Source: Bradyrhizobium uaiense
GTDB lineage: Bacteria; Pseudomonadota; Alphaproteobacteria; Rhizobiales; Xanthobacteraceae
Assembly: GCF_010811875.1 (NCBI RefSeq)
Contig: NZ_VKHP01000049.1
Coordinates: 1-44,681, forward strand
Direction: 5' to 3'
DNA length: 44,681 bases
Under the pieces are notes generated by a model, which was not told the origin of the DNA, ran no database searches, and worked only from the letters and a program-made list of their open reading frames with translations. Position numbers and translations under genes: made by a program. Below, piece after piece: positions 40,722-44,681 of this stretch (position 1 is the stretch's first letter; each line of letters opens with the position of its first letter).

Positions 40722-40927
40722 TTTCTTAGAGATTGCTGGCCGAGCTGACAGTCCCGATAGCTCTGGCCGGCATTTTGAGAACCCTGCGGCAAGCTAGCAC
40801 ATCGCACCGCCCCAAATCCAGCAAGATTGGGGCATGGCGAAGGTACGATTTTTGCAGGTTTTTCAGGGCGATAGGCAGCAATTTACGTGCCAGCCGGAAA
40901 TTGCCCGCGGAACCCGGTTCCACCCGC

Positions 40928-41296
40928 TCAGGCGGTATGCGGCAGCTTGCCGTTGGGGCTCGCGCCATCGACCGCAGCCGGAAGCTGCTGGGCGAGCACC
41001 TTAGAGAGCTGGTCGACCGGAATATTGAACCTGGCGGCGAGTTGCCTGACCGTGTCGCTGCCCAGCACCTGCTGGAGCTGCTCGGCCGTGATCGGCAGGT
41101 TCTGGCCGGTGCCGATCCAGGATTTGACCTGGTCGCCGAGCCCGGCCTGCTCGAGCTTGGCAACGATCGCGGACAAGCCGCCCTGCCCGCCATTGCCCAT
41201 CACCTCGCCGAGCACAGCGGGAATCACCGCCGCGCCGAGCTGGCCAAGCATGCCCTTCAGCTCGGGCGAATTCTCCAGGGAATCCAGAATACCCAT
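40928..41296 (-). CDS. YidB-family protein (DUF937)
   Basis: A 122-residue helical protein: MGILDSLENSPELKGMLGQLGAAVIPAVLGEVMGNGGQGGLSAIVAKLEQAGLGDQVKSWIGTG, then LPITAEQLQQVLGSDTVRQLAARFNIPVDQLSKVLAQQLP. This is the YidB family (PF20159/DUF937 type), conserved but without an assigned role. No signal peptide is present. A CCCCAA.../...TTGGGG hairpin lies about 100 nt downstream (40810-40832). Confidence 0.88.
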   Translation of the reverse strand: MGILDSLENSPELKGMLGQLGAAVIPAVLGEVMGNGGQGGLSAIVAKLEQAGLGDQVKSWIGTGQNLPITAEQLQQVLGSDTVRQLAARFNIPVDQLSKVLAQQLPAAVDGASPNGKLPHTA

Positions 41297-41412
41297 GGTC
41301 TAAGTCCTTTCACGACTTGAAGATCCGGCTTTTCGGATTCGACGCTTTCGGCCCCGCGACGTCAAGCCGCGATCTTTGCGAGCCTTGTCACAAATCGGAA
41401 GCGCTAGAACCG

Positions 41413-42066
41413 TCAGACGTCCTCGAATCGGGCGATCCGCAGCGTCTCGGCAACGCCGTCGCGGGTCCATTCCTGGAACGCCGGAAGCTGCATCATGGCA
41501 TCGACATAATGCTGCGCCTCGGCCCTCACCGGGATCGCGTAGGTGCGGAAGCGATGCACCACGGGAGCGTACATCGCGTCCGCCCCGGAGAAGGTACCGA
41601 ACAGGAACGGGCCCTGCTTGCCGTAACGCGCGTGGCATTCGGCCCAGATATCCTCGATCCGCGCCACATTGGCCCGCGCATCGTCCGACAGTGCGATGGC
41701 GCGGATCGGCCGGTGCAGGTTCATGCCGCATTCGCTACGCAGCGGCACGAAGCCCGAGTGCATCTCCGCCGAGATCGCGCGCGCATGTGCACGCGCGGCG
41801 CGATCCGAGGGCCACAGCTTGGCCTCGGGAAACTTCTCGGCGAGATATTCGATGATCGCAAGCGAATCCCACACCGTGACGTCGCCGTCGATCAGCGTCG
41901 GCACCTTGCCGGCCTTGCTGAAAGAGAGGATGCGATCCTTGTCGGCCTGATCGGTGTAGAGCGGAACGAAGATTTCCTCGAACGGGATGTCGTTGGCGCG
42001 CAGCGCCAGCCAGGGCCGCATCGACCATGACGAATAGTTCTTGTTGCCGATGACGAGCTTGAGCAT
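41413..42066 (-). CDS. Glutathione S-transferase family protein
   Basis: A 217-residue GST. The N-terminal thioredoxin-like domain begins LKLVIGNKNYSSWSMRPWLAL, where SSWSMR provides the Ser-type active site, followed by AGKVPTLIDGDVTVWDSLAIIEYLAEKFP (cis-Pro and glutathione contacts). The C-terminal helical domain is complete. It is related to the YfcF/zeta-like group of proteobacterial GSTs. ATG 42066 begins the domain; the open frame from 42129 is not used. It is divergent from DUF599, separated by 116 nt. Confidence 0.92.
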   Translation of the reverse strand: MLKLVIGNKNYSSWSMRPWLALRANDIPFEEIFVPLYTDQADKDRILSFSKAGKVPTLIDGDVTVWDSLAIIEYLAEKFPEAKLWPSDRAARAHARAISAEMHSGFVPLRSECGMNLHRPIRAIALSDDARANVARIEDIWAECHARYGKQGPFLFGTFSGADAMYAPVVHRFRTYAIPVRAEAQHYVDAMMQLPAFQEWTRDGVAETLRIARFEDV

Positions 42067-42182
42067 GTCCGGGAATCCTGTTGTCACGCCAGTTTGCCAT
42101 AGTGCATTGCACGCGTTCAACCTGTACATGACGCAGGATGCGGCGCGGAGCGGCAGGCCGCGCGTTCACGAAGGAAGGCACC

Positions 42183-42860
42183 ATGACCGGCTATTGGGTC
42201 GACATCCTGGCCGTCGGCTTCTTTGCGCTGGAGTGGCTGGTCTACGCCATCACGCTGGAGCACACCGCCTATGGGCGCGACAGCCTGTCGGCGCGCATGC
42301 ATGTCTACCGCGAAATCTGGGTGAGGAATCTGCTCAACCGCGATGCGCGGATGGTCGACATGCAGATCATGGCCAGCTTGCAGAACGGCACCGCATTCTT
42401 TGCCTCCACCAGCCTGATCGCGATCGGCGGCGCGCTGGCGCTGCTGCGCGCGACCAATGACGCGCTCGCCGTGCTCGGTGCGCTGCCGGTCAACCTCACG
42501 CCCTCGCCTGCTCTGTGGGAGGTCAAGTGCATCGGGTTGATCCTGATCTTCATCTACACCTTCTTCAAATTCGCCTGGGCCTATCGCCTGTTCAACTATG
42601 TCGCGATCCTGTTCGGCGCGATGCCGCCGGCCGGCCAGCGCGACACACCGGAGGCGGAAGCCCATGTGATCCGCACCACCCGGCTGTTCGAGACCGCGGG
42701 CCGGCACTTCAACCGCGGTCAGCGCGCGTTCTTCTTCGCGCTCGGCTATCTCGGCTGGTTCGTCAGCCCCTGGGTGCTGTTCATCACCACCGCCGCCGTC
42801 GTGATCGTGATCTGGCGCCGGCAGTTCGCCTCGAACGCCTGGCGGGCGATGGGCAGCTGA
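42183..42860 (+). CDS. DUF599 family membrane protein
   Basis: A 225-residue integral membrane protein with about four hydrophobic segments (near 5-20, 70-85, 112-130 and 185-210). Family blocks are MTGYWVDILAVGFFALEWLVYA, NLLNRDARMVDMQIMASLQNGTAFFASTSLIAIGGAL, and FETAGRHFNRGQRAFFFALGYLGWF. Function is unknown. ATG 42183 follows AAGGAAGG. It converges with the TolA-like gene 13 nt away. Confidence 0.9.
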   Translation: MTGYWVDILAVGFFALEWLVYAITLEHTAYGRDSLSARMHVYREIWVRNLLNRDARMVDMQIMASLQNGTAFFASTSLIAIGGALALLRATNDALAVLGALPVNLTPSPALWEVKCIGLILIFIYTFFKFAWAYRLFNYVAILFGAMPPAGQRDTPEAEAHVIRTTRLFETAGRHFNRGQRAFFFALGYLGWFVSPWVLFITTAAVVIVIWRRQFASNAWRAMGS

Positions 42861-42873
42861 CGCTCGTCCTGGC

Positions 42874-43782
42874 TCACGACGCGAAATCGCGCGGGCTGAA
42901 ATCGAGATCGAGCACCTTCCATTCGCCGTAGCGGTCCCGCGGCAGCATCGCATAGGGCTGGCAGGCCTGCAGCGCCTCGGTCGCGCTTTTCAGCAGCAGC
43001 GGCCCCTTTTCCGATGCGGTGGCCTCGATCAACAGCGGCGGCGAGGCGAGCTTGCCGTCGGGCTTCAGGAACACCCGGAGCTTGATCCTGACATCGTCGC
43101 TCGTGCTCACCGTCGCCGGGAGTTTCATGCAGGTCTTCAGGTGGCGTCGGAATTCGGCGGCCACGCTGGAGCCGACATCGGCCTGTTCGGTGGCCGCCGC
43201 GTCGAAATTGTCCTTGCCGGGACCGGGACCGGACGGCGCGTTGGCGGGCGGCTTCACGGAGATGTCGGGCGGCAGGCCGAGCATGACATTGTATTTGACG
43301 GACAGGTCAGGCTCGGGCTTCGCGTAGGCAGGCTGAGACGACGCCGGTTGCTGCGCCATCGGCTGGGGCATCGGCGGCGCCTGAGGTGCTGGCATTGCCG
43401 GCGGCGGTTCAGCCGCGGCATGTTGCGGAGCCGGGCTCGGCTTGGGCGTCGGGGGCGTCGCCTGCTTCTGCTGAGGCTCCGGCGCGGTCTGCTGCGGCTT
43501 CGGCGCCGGTGCCTGCGCCGACGATTCGGGCCTGGCTGAGTCCACCGGCTTGTCGAGCGACGGCAGCTGCAGCTCGGGGGTCGGCGACGGGCTCGGCACC
43601 GGATCGGGCTCGGTCTTGATCTCGGACTTGGCGACCTCCTGCGGCGTCACGATCTCGACCGGCACCGTGTCAGCGGCGACGGGATCGAACTGATGGACCT
43701 CCGAATACAGGAAAATCAGCGCGAGCAGCATCAGGTGCACGAACACCGATGCCAACATGTCCGCGTTTGGCCGAAACTTCAT
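42874..43782 (-). CDS. TolA/TonB-like energy-transducing protein
   Basis: A 302-residue inner-membrane protein. A short cytoplasmic start (MKFRPNADMLASVFVHLMLLALIFLY) anchors one membrane helix. A Pro/Glu/Ala-rich spacer (about 50-180) should span the periplasm. The C-terminal domain (about 205-302) has FRRHLKTCMKLPATV, VRIKLRVFLKPDGKLASPP and ALQACQPYAMLP; Cys218 and Cys274 suggest a disulfide as in TolA. It may work with an ExbBD/TolQR pair, none of which is in this window, or in outer-membrane upkeep. TonB is an alternative reading, since the domain is short. Confidence 0.78.
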   Translation of the reverse strand: MKFRPNADMLASVFVHLMLLALIFLYSEVHQFDPVAADTVPVEIVTPQEVAKSEIKTEPDPVPSPSPTPELQLPSLDKPVDSARPESSAQAPAPKPQQTAPEPQQKQATPPTPKPSPAPQHAAAEPPPAMPAPQAPPMPQPMAQQPASSQPAYAKPEPDLSVKYNVMLGLPPDISVKPPANAPSGPGPGKDNFDAAATEQADVGSSVAAEFRRHLKTCMKLPATVSTSDDVRIKLRVFLKPDGKLASPPLLIEATASEKGPLLLKSATEALQACQPYAMLPRDRYGEWKVLDLDFSPRDFAS

Positions 43783-43793
43783 CCCGCTCGATC

Positions 43794-43806
43794 ACATCAG
43801 TGATGT
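43794..43806. promoter_or_regulatory. Short inverted repeat upstream of the TolA-like gene
   Basis: ACATCA-G-TGATGT is exact around one base, 11 nt upstream of the ATG at 43782. It also overlaps an ATCAC/GTGAT pair. It could be an operator or leader hairpin; evidence is symmetry alone. Confidence 0.3.
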
Positions 43807-43958
43807 CTCCCCGCCGGCAACATTACCGGTCGGAACCCGCCTGCCTCAATCCCCCTTCGGTTCAAATCCGCAAGCGGCCAGCGCGCAATAGCATGATCCG
43901 GGCCGCCGCCCAGCGATTTTCCGCGCAATGATGCCCAGGCAAGTGGCGCATCGGCCGA

Positions 43959-44681
43959 TCAACATGCGCCGGCACCAGCCATCGCGGAAATCTCGCGCAT
44001 GTCCTGATCCGACAGCTCGAAATCGAAGATGTCGATGTTTTCCTGGAGACGCTCGAGCTTCGAGGTGCGCGGGATCGCGGCCACATTTTGTTGCACCAAC
44101 CAGCGCAGGCAGACCTGGGCAGCCGTCTTGCGATAGCGGTCGCCGATCCGCGCCAGCGCACAGTCGCTCTTCACCCGCCCCTTCGCGATCGGGCTGTAGG
44201 CGACGAACGCCATGCCTTGGCGTGCGCAGGCCTCGATCACATCGGCCTGGTCCAGGTAAGGATGGTACTCGACCTGGTCACAGGCGAGCGGCTCGGGACA
44301 CGTCGCCACCGCCTCCTCGATCAGTGCGACGCTGAAGTTCGAGACGCCGATGTGCCGCGCCAGTCCCGCCTGCCTGACCCGCGCCAGCGCACCGAGCGTC
44401 TCGGCGAGCGGCACCTGCGGATTGGGCCAGTGCAGCAGCAACAGATCAACCTCGGTCATGCGCAGCCGCGCCAGGCTCTCCTTGGCGGACCGTTCGAGAT
44501 CCTTCGCCATGAAGTGCGTGGTCCAGACCTTGGTGGTGACGAACACATCGACGCGCTTGACGCCGGATGCGCGCAGCCCCTCGCCCACCTCGCGCTCATT
44601 GTCGTAAATCTGCGCGGTGTCGACGTGCCGGTAACCGAGCCGCAGCGCCTGCTCGACGATACGAGCGCAGGTCCGCCCGCG
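43959..44681 (-). CDS. Aldo/keto reductase (5' end cut by window edge)
   Basis: The visible 240 residues are the main part of an NADPH-dependent aldo/keto reductase of the 2,5-diketo-D-gluconate reductase-like group. Motifs read YRHVDTAQIYDNEREVGEGLR, with the catalytic Asp and Tyr, then VFVTTKVW (Lys), LLLLHWP (His) and GVSNFSV. The C-terminal IPRTSKLERLQENIDIFDFELSDQDM binds the cofactor. The start is beyond the right edge. It reduces small carbonyls; no operon partner is visible. Confidence 0.92.
   Translation of the reverse strand, partial: RGRTCARIVEQALRLGYRHVDTAQIYDNEREVGEGLRASGVKRVDVFVTTKVWTTHFMAKDLERSAKESLARLRMTEVDLLLLHWPNPQVPLAETLGALARVRQAGLARHIGVSNFSVALIEEAVATCPEPLACDQVEYHPYLDQADVIEACARQGMAFVAYSPIAKGRVKSDCALARIGDRYRKTAAQVCLRWLVQQNVAAIPRTSKLERLQENIDIFDFELSDQDMREISAMAGAGAC

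Noticed and set aside
42874..43782. Tol-Pal operon
   Set aside because: No tolQ, tolR, tolB or pal is beside the TolA/TonB-like gene, so only a single-gene call is supported.
43880..43905. Second copy of the family D GAGCATGATC repeat
   Set aside because: Only GCATGATCCGG is shared and the inverted partner is missing, so chance is likely.

Overview
The window reads as a chromosomal piece of a high-GC alphaproteobacterium, most likely Bradyrhizobium or a close relative in Nitrobacteraceae. The evidence is a PleD/DivK cell-cycle pair, MipZ in place of MinCDE, an EipB-type envelope protein, a polyhydroxyalkanoate phasin, ClpS/ClpA, several protein families seen mostly in Rhizobiales (DUF3572, DUF1489, DUF1849), and intergenic palindromic repeats of the kind scattered through Bradyrhizobium genomes. 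Genus is an inference from protein and repeat character; no rRNA or tRNA gene was seen. Most of the window is ordinary core chromosome in short operons.

Layout. 1-6000: pleD (cut by the left edge) and divK, DUF3572 plus dinB, a RidA-like gene, eipB, then a second RidA gene coupled to a glycerophosphodiester phosphodiesterase. 6100-13050: a FemAB-like acyltransferase, a HIT protein, trmO, an orphan Bug-type solute-binding protein, azlCD, a lytic transglycosylase with a SPOR-like tail, and a GrdB-like reductase relative. 13260-15230: a bile-acid-symporter-like transporter divergent from a LysR regulator. 15560-18853: the most distinctive accessory unit, nitrilase plus haem aldoxime dehydratase divergent from an AraC regulator, expected to turn aldoximes into nitriles and then carboxylic acids. 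18890-22010: a mosaic stretch holding two small lower-GC genes of unknown function, a stray 3' end of an araC-like gene, a PilZ protein and an MFS exporter.

22059-31182: clpA and clpS, a TadG-like vWA protein, a phasin, a penicillin-binding DD-carboxypeptidase with a SPOR domain, and a membrane J-domain protein. 31312-37921: DUF302, a vWA protein, an exported alpha/beta hydrolase, a MmyB-type regulator divergent from an MDR oxidoreductase, mipZ and panC. 38067-44681: a periplasmic ClpP-fold protein that seems to have lost its serine, DUF1489, small hypotheticals, YidB-like, a glutathione transferase, DUF599, a TolA/TonB-like protein and an aldo/keto reductase cut by the right edge.

How the genes fit together: DivK, PleD and MipZ belong to the alphaproteobacterial cell-cycle circuit, and the PilZ protein is a plausible reader of the c-di-GMP that PleD makes. 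ClpS delivers N-degron substrates to ClpA. EipB, the transglycosylase, the DD-carboxypeptidase and the TolA-like protein all act on the envelope. No phage, CRISPR array, transposase or complete mobile element was found. Of six copies of three larger repeat families (A, B, C), four lie between convergent genes. The strongest unexplained signals are a perfect 28-bp tandem duplication of a palindrome directly upstream of the nitrilase start, and the duplicated AraC 3' end that brackets a lower-GC gene.
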